A DNA stretch of 6,777 bases from Burkholderiales bacterium (GCA_005800405.1 SYFN01000210.1:1-6777), one strand, 5' to 3'; shown: positions 1 through 6,720, counted from the stretch's first letter. Notes: generated by a model from the letters alone, not told the origin. Program-made: numbers and translations.

Positions 1-1678
1 AGAGCGGGGTATCACCATCCTCGCCAAGAATTGCGCGGTGGAATACAAGGGCACGCATATCAAAATCGTTGATACTCCCGGCCACGCCGATTTTGTTGGT
101 GAGGTTGAGCGTGTGCTATCGATGGTGGATTCGGTATTGCTGCTGGTGGACGCGGTGGAAGGTCCAATGCCGCAAACCCGCTTCGTGACCCGCAAGGCAC
201 TGGCATTGGGTCTGAAGCCCATCGTTGTGGTTAACAAGATCGATCGTCCCGGCGCGCGTCCGGAGTGGGTGATCAATGCGACCTTTGAATTGTTCGACAA
301 GCTCGGCGCCACCGAAGAGCAGCTGGATTTCCCGGTCGTCTTCGCCTCCGCGCTGAATGGTTACGCCAGCCTCGATGCCAACGTGCGTGAGGGTGATATG
401 ACGCCTTTGTTCGACGCCGTGCTGCGCCACGTACCCGTGCGTGATGACGATCCTGACGGTCCTTTGCAGCTGCAAATTTCCTCGCTTGATTATTCATCTT
501 ATGTCGGCAAGATCGGTATCGGTCGTATCAGCCGCGGACGCGTCAAAGCGCTGCAGGATGTCGTGATCATGAACGGATCTGAGGGCACACCGGTCAAGGC
601 GCGCATTAATCAGGTGCTCAAGTTCAAAGGTCTGGAGCGCGAAATTGCTGCAGAGGCCTGGGCAGGTGACATCGTACTGATTAACGGTATAGAAGATTTG
701 GGTATCGGTACAACCGTATGTGCGGTCGATACGCCCGATGCATTGCCGATGCTGACGGTGGACGAGCCTACGCTGACGATGAACTTCATGGTCAACACGT
801 CACCGCTGGCCGGACGCGAGAGCAAATTCGTTACCAGCCGACAGCTGCGCGAGCGTCTTGAACGCGAGTTGAAGTCCAATGTAGCTTTGCGCGTTTTGCC
901 TACCGACGACGACACGATTTTTGAAGTGTCTGGTCGAGGCGAACTCCACCTGACCATTTTGCTGGAAAACATGCGCCGTGAAGGTTATGAACTTGCCGTT
1001 TCACGTCCGCGCGTCGTGTTTAAGATGGTCGGCGACGTTCGGCATGAGCCTTTTGAAAACCTGAGCGTCGATGTCGAAGAAGCGAACCAAGGCGGCGTGA
1101 TGGAAGAACTCGGACGCCGCCGTGGTGATTTGCAAGATATGCAGCCGGATGGTAAAGGGCGTGTACGGCTCGAATACCGTATTCCGGCACGTGGACTGAT
1201 CGGTTTTCAGGGCGAGTTCATGACTTTGACCCGCGGCACCGGTCTGATGAGTCATGTCTTCGACGCCTACGGCCCGGTCGATCCGAACAAAGGTGAGCTG
1301 GTGGGTCGCCGCAATGGTGTACTGATCTCCCAGGATGATGGTGCAGCCGTCGCCTACGCGCTCTGGAAGCTGCAGGAGCGTGGGCGCATGTTCGTCAGCC
1401 ACAATGATCCGGTGTACGAAGGTATGATCATCGGTATTCACTCGCGCGAAAACGATCTGGTCGTCAATCCGATCAAGGGCAAGCAGCTGACCAACGTTCG
1501 TGCTTCGGGTACTGATGAAGCAGTCAGACTGGTGCCTCCGATCGATCTGACGCTGGAATATGCGGTGGAATTTATCGATGACGATGAGTTGGTCGAGATC
1601 ACACCCAAGAGCATTCGTCTGCGCAAACGCTTCCTGAAAGAGCATGAGCGCAGGAAAGCCTCAAGAGAAGCCGCCTGA
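1..1678 (+). CDS. typA: TypA/BipA ribosome-associated translational GTPase, 5' end missing
   Basis: TypA (BipA) is an EF-G-like GTPase that binds the ribosome and supports 50S assembly, stress and low-temperature growth. The reading frame is already open at base 2, so the gene enters from the left edge; the GTG at 38 is an internal valine, not the start. The 558 visible residues compare with about 605-615 for the family, so roughly 50 N-terminal residues, including the P-loop, lie outside. Visible G motifs are RGITI (switch I, Thr at visible residue 5), DTPGH (residues 24-28) and NKID (78-81). After the GTPase and beta-barrel domains come the TypA-typical segments [17 protein letters not shown] and [14 protein letters not shown], which separate it from EF-G and LepA. 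The C-terminus ends with the usual basic tail ([18 protein letters not shown]). No frameshift or missing motif is seen in the visible part. A terminator follows 20 bp after the TGA stop. Confidence 0.97.
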   Translation, partial: ERGITILAKNCAVEYKGTHIKIVDTPGHADFVGEVERVLSMVDSVLLLVDAVEGPMPQTRFVTRKALALGLKPIVVVNKIDRPGARPEWVINATFELFDKLGATEEQLDFPVVFASALNGYASLDANVREGDMTPLFDAVLRHVPVRDDDPDGPLQLQISSLDYSSYVGKIGIGRISRGRVKALQDVVIMNGSEGTPVKARINQVLKFKGLEREIAAEAWAGDIVLINGIEDLGIGTTVCAVDTPDALPMLTVDEPTLTMNFMVNTSPLAGRESKFVTSRQLRERLERELKSNVALRVLPTDDDTIFEVSGRGELHLTILLENMRREGYELAVSRPRVVFKMVGDVRHEPFENLSVDVEEANQGGVMEELGRRRGDLQDMQPDGKGRVRLEYRIPARGLIGFQGEFMTLTRGTGLMSHVFDAYGPVDPNKGELVGRRNGVLISQDDGAAVAYALWKLQERGRMFVSHNDPVYEGMIIGIHSRENDLVVNPIKGKQLTNVRASGTDEAVRLVPPIDLTLEYAVEFIDDDELVEITPKSIRLRKRFLKEHERRKASREAA

Positions 1679-1697
1679 TCTTCGTTACATCTCTTTT

Positions 1698-1723
1698 AAA
1701 AAAACGCCTGCTGGCGCTTTTTT
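1698..1723. terminator. Bidirectional intrinsic terminator between typA and the aminotransferase
   Basis: Seven A residues (1698-1704), a CGCC stem arm (1705-1708), a TGCT loop, the complementary GGCG arm (1713-1716), one unpaired C and six T residues (1718-1723). A hairpin with an A-tract on one side and a T-tract on the other can terminate both strands. It lies between two convergent genes. Its T-tract overlaps the aminotransferase TAA stop (1722-1724), so the hairpin starts immediately at the end of that gene. The stem is short (4 GC pairs plus A-T extension), so strength is uncertain. Confidence 0.75.
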
Positions 1724-3038
1724 AATGGCTTGTTTTCAGGACGTCGCTGAGCGATCCGAATAGCGTGCTGATCTGTGCCTCGTCAATGATCAGTGGCGGT
1801 GACAGCGCAATGATGTCGCCGGTCGTTCTGATCAGGATATTTTTCTCCCAGAAGCAGCGCTCGAATACCTGATAAGCGCGTGCCGTTGGCTTGCCAGGCA
1901 GGGGCTCAAGTTCGATGGCGCAGACCAGACCAATGTTGCGAATGTCTTTTACGTAAGGAAGATCTCGTAGTGCATGCGCAGCATCTTCAAATGCGGATGA
2001 CATCGCCGCCGCGCGCTCGAACAGGGCTTCTTCACGATAGACATTCAGCGCAGCGATCGCCGCGGCACTGGCCAGCGGATGGCCGCTATAGGTATAGCCG
2101 TGATAAAACTCGATGCTGTTCTCAGGTGCGCGCGCCATGAATTCATCGTAAATCGCCTGCTTCGCTACCACTGCACCCATAGGAACCGCAGCATTGGTCA
2201 AACCTTTGGCGCAGCAGATCATGTCGGGGATGACATCAAAATAATTCGTAGCAAAGGCGGTTCCCATTCGACCAAATCCGGTAATCACTTCATCAAAGAT
2301 CAGCAGGATGCCGTATTTGTCACATACCGCACGTAGTTTGTTCAGGTAGCCTTTGGGTGGAATGATCACGCCGGTCGAACCCTGCACAGGTTCGACAATT
2401 AGTGCTGCGATCGTGGCAGGGTCATGCAGTGCGAGCAGTCGTTGCTCGAACTCGTCAGCGATCTCGGCACCGTGTTCGGGCACGCCCCGTGCAAAAGCAT
2501 TGCGTTGGATATCGAGTGGATGGCGCAGATGATCAACACCAGACAGGGCGGGGCCAAAGTGCTTGCGGTTGCCCGCAATGCCGCCGACAGCGATCCCACC
2601 GAAACCCACGCCATGATAGCCGCGCTCACGTCCAATCAGCTTGGTGCGCAATCCGTCGCCGCGCATGCGGTGATAGGCCAGCGCCATCTTCAGTGCGGTA
2701 TCGACGGCCTCTGAGCCGCTGTTGCAGAAGAAAACGCGATTCAGATCCGCCGGCGCCATGGCCGCCAGACTACTGGCAGCTTCGAAAGCCCTCACATGCC
2801 CCATCTGGAATGGTGTGCCGAAATCCATGGTCTGCGCCTGCTCGACGACCGCCTGCGTAATTTTTGGATGCGCGTGGCCGGCATTGACACACCACAAGCC
2901 GGCGGTACCATCGAGGATCTGGCGATCGTCTTCGGCGGTGTAGTACATGCCTGCCGCCGCCTTGAGCAGACGCGGCCGAGACTTGAATTGCCGATTGGCC
3001 GTAAACGGCATCCAGTAGTGAGAAGTGTCGAGGCTCAT
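1722..3038 (-). CDS. Omega-amino acid:pyruvate aminotransferase (class III, PLP-dependent)
   Basis: Cytoplasmic fold-type I PLP enzyme of the class III aminotransferases. It resembles the Pseudomonas beta-alanine/omega-amino acid:pyruvate transaminases, which move an amino group from a terminal amine to pyruvate, giving alanine. From the ATG at 3038 it has 438 residues, normal for the family. Visible marks are the N-terminal HYWMPFTANRQF signature, the PLP-phosphate loop SGSE (107-110), the ring-binding YHG (141-143), FDEVITGFGR with Asp249 facing the pyridine nitrogen, and the Schiff-base Lys278 in CCAKGLTN. The C-terminal half has the expected FYHGYTYSGHP and DIRNIGLV segments. The frame stays open to a TTG at 3089, but those 17 extra residues do not resemble the family start, and no clear Shine-Dalgarno supports either choice. 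It is divergent from dusA and convergent with typA, so it is probably transcribed alone. The exact amine substrate cannot be read from sequence; putrescine- or beta-alanine-type activity are both possible. Confidence 0.92.
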   Translation of the reverse strand: MSLDTSHYWMPFTANRQFKSRPRLLKAAAGMYYTAEDDRQILDGTAGLWCVNAGHAHPKITQAVVEQAQTMDFGTPFQMGHVRAFEAASSLAAMAPADLNRVFFCNSGSEAVDTALKMALAYHRMRGDGLRTKLIGRERGYHGVGFGGIAVGGIAGNRKHFGPALSGVDHLRHPLDIQRNAFARGVPEHGAEIADEFEQRLLALHDPATIAALIVEPVQGSTGVIIPPKGYLNKLRAVCDKYGILLIFDEVITGFGRMGTAFATNYFDVIPDMICCAKGLTNAAVPMGAVVAKQAIYDEFMARAPENSIEFYHGYTYSGHPLASAAAIAALNVYREEALFERAAAMSSAFEDAAHALRDLPYVKDIRNIGLVCAIELEPLPGKPTARAYQVFERCFWEKNILIRTTGDIIALSPPLIIDEAQISTLFGSLSDVLKTSH

Positions 3039-3167
3039 GGTCAGAATGATTTCAGATTGATACGAGGTCGTTGTCACAAAGCGTCCCAAGCCGCTACTTT
3101 ACTGTATGCCACGAGCGCTGCGTCAGAGCCGGTAAAATGCGTGCTTCCGAATGAAAGTCTGCTCCGC
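3039..3167. promoter_or_regulatory. Divergent intergenic region (aminotransferase / dusA)
   Basis: This 129-bp gap lies between two divergent start codons and must hold both promoters. On the plus strand TAAAAT at 3133-3138 is a plausible -10 box for dusA, but no good -35 lies 16-18 bp upstream. TTGTCA at 3071-3076 with TACTTT at 3095-3100 (18-bp spacer) is an alternative with a weak -10. On the minus strand I see no convincing -35/-10 pair. No operator-like palindrome stands out. Confidence 0.35.
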
Positions 3168-4157
3168 GTGAAAGACCAAAATCCGCTACCCGCTCGACGT
3201 CTGTCGGTCGCACCGATGATGGACTGGACCGACCGCCATTGCCGAATGTTTCATCGGCAGATCACGCGTCATACCTGGCTCTACACCGAGATGGTCACGA
3301 CCGGCGCGATAATTCATGGTGACCGGGGACGTCATCTTGATTTCAGTGATGAAGAACACCCAGTCGCGCTACAGCTGGGTGGCAGCGAGCCTGATGATCT
3401 TGCCCAGTGCGCGAAACTCGGTGAGCAATGGGGTTATGACGAGATTAATCTCAATTGCGGTTGTCCGTCCGAGCGGGTAAAGCGCGGTGCATTTGGCGCT
3501 TGCCTGATGGCCGAGCCTGCACTGGTGGCCGATTGTGTGAAGGCGATGCGCGACGCAGTAAATATTGAGGTCACTGTCAAGCATCGTATCTGCATCAACG
3601 AGGTCGATAGTTATGGTTTCGTGCAAGACTTCGTTGGACAAGTGGCCGATGCCGGATGTAAAATTTTTATAATCCATGCACGTAATGCAATTCTAAGTGG
3701 CTTGTCACCCAAAGAAAATCGTGAAATTCCGCCATTGCGATATGACTATGTCTACCAGCTGAAAAAAGATTTTCCACAACTGGAAATCATCATCAATGGT
3801 GGTATCTGCACACTCGCTGAGATCGACAGCCATCTAGCACAGGTCGATGGTGTCATGATCGGTCGTGAGGCCTACCACAACCCCTACCTCATGGCTGATT
3901 TCGATTCGCGTTATTACGGCGATCCCCTGTGCGCGCGCACGCGCGTGCAGATCATCCATGCGATGCTCCCGTATATTCGTGAGCAGCTTACCTTGGGTGG
4001 ACCACGGCTCAATAGCATCACGCGACATATGCTGGGACTGATGACAGGTTTGCCTGGCGCACGCCGATTTCGTCAAAATCTGTCGGATGCAAAACAATTG
4101 GCCAGCGGCGATGCAGATGTGTTGCTGCGTGCGGCAGCGGCGGTTAGTATGCCTTGA
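3168..4157 (+). CDS. dusA: tRNA-dihydrouridine(20/20a) synthase DusA
   Basis: DusA is a flavoenzyme that uses FMN and NADPH to reduce uridines 20/20a in the tRNA D-loop to dihydrouridine. From the GTG at 3168 the product is 329 residues, close to E. coli DusA. Seen in order: the opening SVAPMMDWTDRHCR (13-26), the DusA-type LYTEMVTTGAIIHGD (38-52), NLNCGCPSERV with the presumed catalytic acid Cys99 (95-104), the HAR motif (170-172) followed by SGLSPKENREIPPL, NGGI (210-213) and the FMN-phosphate-contacting MIGREAY (230-236). The C-terminal helical tRNA-binding domain contains ITRHMLGLMTGLPGARRFR. The open frame extends back to 2796, over the aminotransferase, but that stretch has no DusA homology. 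GTG 3141 is an alternative start; GTG 3168 is preferred for length and the weak GAAAG 10 bp upstream. Its last 14 bp overlap the convergent downstream gene. Confidence 0.95.
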   Translation: MKDQNPLPARRLSVAPMMDWTDRHCRMFHRQITRHTWLYTEMVTTGAIIHGDRGRHLDFSDEEHPVALQLGGSEPDDLAQCAKLGEQWGYDEINLNCGCPSERVKRGAFGACLMAEPALVADCVKAMRDAVNIEVTVKHRICINEVDSYGFVQDFVGQVADAGCKIFIIHARNAILSGLSPKENREIPPLRYDYVYQLKKDFPQLEIIINGGICTLAEIDSHLAQVDGVMIGREAYHNPYLMADFDSRYYGDPLCARTRVQIIHAMLPYIREQLTLGGPRLNSITRHMLGLMTGLPGARRFRQNLSDAKQLASGDADVLLRAAAAVSMP

Positions 4158-5091
4158 GACGGTTGTACAGTGTTTTCAAGCTAATGCCCAGGGTTTCTGC
4201 TGTCATACGCTTGTTGCCCCGGTGATGATGTAGTGTCGCCAGAATGATTTCTTTCTGCGCATCAGCCAGTGCAGTGCCGATCGTAAAATCGAGCGTGCCA
4301 TCTACTCTTGACGATACTTGCTGTCCAACCGGTGGCGGAATCTCCAGCGTTAGTATGTCTGCAGACAGAATATAAGCTCGATGCACAAAGTTCTTTAATT
4401 CGCGCACATTGCCGGGCCAGCGATGACGTTGCAGTTGCCCCAGCGTCTGTTTCGAAAATCGTTTGATAGTGCCAGCTTCCCGATTCAATTCTTCTAGAAA
4501 ATGCTTTGCCAGTAATGCGGTATCGTTTCCACGCTCGCGCAACGGAGGAACATAAATCGGGAATACAGCGAGACGGTACATTAAATCCTGTCGAAGACTC
4601 CCTGCCTGGACCGCGTCTTTGAGTGGGCGATTGGTTGCTCCGATCAATCGCACGTCCACCTTAACAGACTCGCTACCGCCGACGCGATAGAAGCTGCCGC
4701 ACTCAAGTACACGCAGTAGTTTGACTTGCATGTCAGGTGGCATTTCCGAAATCTCATCAAGAAATAGTGTGCCGCCTGATGCGTACTCAAAGTAGCCAGT
4801 CTGTCGGCGTTTAGCACCCGTAAAACTACCTTTCTCATGTCCGAACAATTCTGCTTCGATGAGATGACTTGGTGCCGCGCCACAGTTGACCGCAACGAAC
4901 TGCTTGTCAGCTCGTTGACCAGACAAATGAATGGATTGGGCAATCAGCTCTTTGCCTGTACCGCTTTCGCTCTCGATAAGCACAGCGGCATTTGTCATCG
5001 CAACCCGTTCGATTTGCCGATACAAAGACAGCATGGCTTGCGAGCTTCCATGCAGAAGCTTGCAATGCATGACAGATATTGATGGTGTCAT
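4144..5091 (-). CDS. Sigma-54-dependent transcriptional activator (AAA+ and Fis-type HTH), no receiver domain
   Basis: Bacterial enhancer-binding protein that would bind upstream DNA and use ATP hydrolysis to remodel sigma-54 RNA polymerase. From ATG 5091 it is 315 residues. Visible: Walker A region SESGTGKE (41-48), the sigma-54-contacting GSFTGA loop (88-93, a common variant of GAFTGA), Walker B LFLDE (109-113, Asp112/Glu113), sensor I ATN (152-154), arginines in LRQDLMYRL (166-174), sensor [10 protein letters not shown] (225-232), and a C-terminal Fis-like helix-turn-helix (about 277-315). The first Walker A glycine, nearly always Gly in GESGTGKE, is Ser41. There is no N-terminal sensor or receiver domain. 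The frame stays open to TTG 5280 with an ATG at 5235, but that extension shows no domain and would cover a likely promoter region. ATG 5070 is another possible start; none has a clear Shine-Dalgarno. It is divergent from the lipoprotein and second activator, so those are candidate targets. Single-domain activators like this are often constitutive or held by a partner protein. Confidence 0.88.
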   Translation of the reverse strand: MTPSISVMHCKLLHGSSQAMLSLYRQIERVAMTNAAVLIESESGTGKELIAQSIHLSGQRADKQFVAVNCGAAPSHLIEAELFGHEKGSFTGAKRRQTGYFEYASGGTLFLDEISEMPPDMQVKLLRVLECGSFYRVGGSESVKVDVRLIGATNRPLKDAVQAGSLRQDLMYRLAVFPIYVPPLRERGNDTALLAKHFLEELNREAGTIKRFSKQTLGQLQRHRWPGNVRELKNFVHRAYILSADILTLEIPPPVGQQVSSRVDGTLDFTIGTALADAQKEIILATLHHHRGNKRMTAETLGISLKTLYNRLKAY

Positions 5092-5122
5092 TGCAGATGA
5101 TGAGAATGAAAAATGATCAATC

Positions 5123-5136
5123 TGCACCAGGGTGCA
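5123..5136. promoter_or_regulatory. Perfect 14-bp palindrome, candidate activator binding site
   Basis: TGCACC, AG, GGTGCA forms a perfect inverted repeat apart from its 2-bp centre. It sits in the divergent region between the minus-strand activator and the lipoprotein gene, about 87 bp upstream of the start site predicted from the sigma-54-like element at 5191, a normal distance for an activator enhancer site. The half-sites resemble those of NtrC sites (TGCAC...GTGCA), but the spacing is 3 bp shorter, so it is not a standard NtrC box. It is followed by a run of A residues, so a weak terminator-like hairpin is the alternative reading. Binding by either local activator is inference. Confidence 0.4.
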
Positions 5137-5190
5137 TAAAAAATACTGTTTGATATCAACGAAGATATTCTCGCGCTGCTTCGCCTTGTT

Positions 5191-5206
5191 AGGGCACCGG
5201 CTTGCT
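5191..5206 (+). promoter_or_regulatory. Candidate sigma-54 promoter for the lipoprotein/activator pair
   Basis: AGGGCACCGGCTTGCT has GG (5192-5193) and GC (5204-5205) separated by exactly 10 bp, with TTGC and a following T matching the -12 block of the TGGCAC-N5-TTGCW consensus. The -24 block matches only at its GG. The start site would fall near 5217, about 105 bp ahead of the lipoprotein ATG at 5323. It is the only GG-N10-GC on the plus strand that I found between 5140 and 5320. Two adjacent sigma-54 activator genes support the reading, but a chance match cannot be excluded. Confidence 0.4.
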
Positions 5207-5310
5207 TTAGAGTGAGGTATTTTGCCGTTGCGCATAAGACTGCCCAATGTGTTGAAACTTGTGCACGATGGCAAAGTCAAGAAGACATCAGACGACTCTA
5301 CCCTCCGTTG

Positions 5311-5346
5311 AAAGGATCAGTCATGACCCCGAAATTTCATGCATAG
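5311..5346 (+). other. Ribosome binding site and ATG leading into an in-frame amber codon
   Basis: AAAGGA (5311-5316) lies 6 bp before ATG 5323, the best-placed Shine-Dalgarno/start pair of the right-hand module. The ATG is in frame with the lipoprotein, but after seven codons (MTPKFHA) it meets TAG at 5344-5346. Directly after the TAG the frame reads KILVLSGLIFASLTAC, a normal lipoprotein signal core. Either the start region carries a nonsense mutation, or a base was lost nearby: from ATG 5339 one extra T in the run 5357-5360 would give MHRKFLFLSGLIFASLTAC, also a good lipoprotein signal. Confidence 0.6.
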
Positions 5347-5358
5347 AAAATTCTTGTT

Positions 5359-5712
5359 TTGTCAGGTTTGATCTTTGCCAGCCTGACTGCCTGCAATCGA
5401 GGCAGTGAGGGTGGTGCAGGCACAGAGCCAGGCAGTACGAGTACCGCACCATCACCGGGACAGACCGCACCTGACGCTGCGCCGTCGACACCTTCAATGC
5501 TACCGCCCGCAGACAAGGAAACCAAGCCCGGCTCAGCCACAACACCACCGCCGGGTGGTAGTTCCGGTCGTGGTTCAGGCGGTACATCCGTCGCACCTGG
5601 CAGCTTGGGTGAAGGTAGTTCCTCTGGTGGTACGGGTTCTGCTACTGGTACGTCGGGCGATACCTCATCAAGTGGCATGAGCGGTGGCTCTCCTGCTGAA
5701 GGTTCACGTTGA
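5359..5712 (+). CDS. Small Ser/Gly/Thr/Pro-rich lipoprotein, start region apparently damaged
   Basis: I do not recognise a family. The open part begins at TTG 5359 and encodes 117 residues. LTAC (residues 9-12) is a textbook lipobox; the Cys would be lipidated after signal peptidase II cleavage, and Asn at +2 does not signal inner-membrane retention, so an outer-membrane anchor is expected. Everything after the Cys is low complexity, rich in Gly, Ser, Thr and Pro with few charged and almost no aromatic residues, so it is probably an unstructured tether or spacer. From the TTG the signal peptide would be only about 11 residues with no positive charge and no ribosome binding site, too short to be convincing. 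The proper start seems to lie upstream behind an amber codon at 5344. The gene is 37 bp ahead of the second activator on the same strand, with no terminator between, so they may be cotranscribed. It may be a pseudogene unless the stop is suppressed or is a sequence error. Confidence 0.6.
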   Translation: MSGLIFASLTACNRGSEGGAGTEPGSTSTAPSPGQTAPDAAPSTPSMLPPADKETKPGSATTPPPGGSSGRGSGGTSVAPGSLGEGSSSGGTGSATGTSGDTSSSGMSGGSPAEGSR

Positions 5713-5749
5713 ATCATCCAAGTGACGCGCACAGATAGTCGACAGACCT

Positions 5750-6604
5750 ATGTCCAACGTGCTGATTGTCGATGAGGACGGTGTATCCAGTAATTTATTA
5801 CGCGAAGCGGCGCGGGACGAAGGTTTGAGCAGCTTGGTGGTGACGAGTATCAAACAAGCCTGGATACAAATCACCTTGCAGCGCCCCGATGTTCTATTTA
5901 CGGCTCAGAATCTTACAGATGGATCCGGTCTCAGCTTGATTGACGTCAGCGGCACGTCGAGCAGGACAATCGTGATCATGATGATGGCTGAGCCCAGCGT
6001 CGATGCTGTCATTGATGCCTGGCGGCTTGGAGTCACAGATTACCTGACCAAGCCGCTGGATCTGCATCGGGTCCGGCGTTGGCTGCGAGACTTGTCTCGG
6101 ACGGTACAGGATACCCGCAGGCAGGCGAGTTCTCCTTGTTTGCTGGGGACTTCCGTTCCCATGAAAATCTTATCCGAGCATATCAGCCGCGTCGCACCGA
6201 CCGAGGCCACTGTACTGTTACTTGGCGAGAGTGGCACTGGCAAAGAGCTCGTTGCGCAGACTATTCATGCGCAGAGCGCTCGTCATCGTCAGCCCTTTAT
6301 TCCCATCAATTGTGGTGCGATCTCTCCACAACTCATCGAGAGTGAGATCTTCGGTCACGAAAAGGGTAGTTTTACTGGCGCGGATCGGCAGCACAAAGGC
6401 TACTTTGAACGCGCTTATGGCGGCACATTGTTTCTTGATGAAGTGATTGAAATGCCGGTGGAATTGCAAGTCAAGCTACTGCGTGTGCTGGAAACTGGCG
6501 CATTCATGCGTATCGGTAGTCACCAGACGCTGAGTACCAATGTGCGCATCATCGCAGCGAGCAACTGAGATCCTGAGAGATCTATCGCTGAAGGGCGGCC
6601 CAGG
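5750..6604 (+). pseudogene. Response-regulator-like sigma-54 activator, broken by a nonsense codon and an IS
   Basis: The intact frame (ATG 5750 to TGA 6566-6568, 272 residues) holds an N-terminal receiver-like domain (1-115) and the first part of a sigma-54 AAA+ domain (about 130-272). The AAA+ part has Walker A GESGTGKE (159-166), GSFTGA (206-211) and Walker B LFLDE (227-231), then stops after VRIIAASN. Intact relatives continue NRDP here. The codons after the TGA read DPERSIAEGR in the same frame, so the TGA most simply replaces an Arg CGA. Homology ends at 6604, where an insertion sequence begins. Sensor II, the arginine fingers and the HTH are therefore missing. The receiver has the acidic pair (Asp8/Glu9) and Lys101 in LTKP, but the phospho-acceptor Asp is Ala52 and the switch Thr/Ser position appears to be Met79, so phosphorylation is unlikely. 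The truncated product lacks DNA binding and a complete ATPase. No clear Shine-Dalgarno precedes the ATG. The remaining 3' part may lie beyond the IS. Confidence 0.82.
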
Positions 6605-6630
6605 TGTAGTAGTTCAGACTTAATCTGACA
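6605..6630 (+). repeat. Probable left terminal inverted repeat of the IS
   Basis: The 26 bases from 6605 begin TGTAGTAG and contain an internal inverted pair, TCAGA (6614-6618) and TCTGA (6624-6628). The TTAATCTGACA block is of a kind I associate with IS481-type ends. The matching right end is not in the window, so the length is a guess. Confidence 0.5.
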
Positions 6631-6649
6631 GAAAGTCCTTGCCAAAGGG

Positions 6650-6720
6650 TGGGGTTACTCGGTTTGATAATGATGCGAATCTTTATTAAACCAGCGCGCA
6701 AGCGCCAAGGAGTAACCCCA
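6650..6720 (+). promoter_or_regulatory. Structured transposase leader that can hide the ribosome binding site
   Basis: TGGGGTTACTC (6650-6660) is perfectly complementary to GAGTAACCCCA (6710-6720), an 11-bp stem that includes the end of the Shine-Dalgarno (AAGGAG, 6707-6712) and the A of the start codon. Inside, 6661-6670 pairs with 6683-6692 (9 Watson-Crick pairs and one G-U), stacking directly on the outer stem. GCGC (6694-6697) pairs with GCGC (6702-6705) around a GCAA tetraloop. Together they make a three-way junction. Read-through transcripts from the host gene would carry both arms and be poorly translated. A GATAAT (6666-6671) inside the structure could act as a -10 box; a transcript starting near 6678 would lack the 5' arm and leave the ribosome site open, but no good -35 is present. 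Confidence 0.55.

Noticed and set aside
1001..1645. Long minus-strand open frame (214 codons) opposite typA
   Set aside because: It is fully antisense to a strongly conserved gene, has no recognisable domain, and looks like a by-product of typA codon use.
2796..3167. Upstream extension of the dusA open frame
   Set aside because: It runs over the 5' part of the aminotransferase on the opposite strand and its translation has no resemblance to Dus proteins, which begin near residue 10 of the chosen product.
5123..5136. Standard NtrC binding site
   Set aside because: The half-sites are similar, but the spacer is 2 bp where NtrC sites have about 5, so the centres are off by 3 bp.
5150..5159. Palindrome TTGATATCAA in the divergent region
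   Set aside because: It is a short AT-rich perfect palindrome without a second copy or recognised family, so chance is likely.
5092..5280. N-terminal extension of the minus-strand activator to TTG 5280 or ATG 5235
   Set aside because: The extra residues show no receiver, GAF or other sensor domain, have no good ribosome binding site, and cover the palindrome and sigma-54-like element.
5337..5732. Proline-rich 131-codon frame antisense to the lipoprotein
   Set aside because: Its composition is simply the complement of Gly/Ser/Thr/Pro repeats; the plus-strand frame has the lipobox and better context.
6565..6582. Imperfect tandem repeat CTGAGATC / CTGAGAGATC at the nonsense codon
   Set aside because: Considered as a slippage origin of the stop, but the frame is family-like on both sides without an indel, so a base substitution is simpler.
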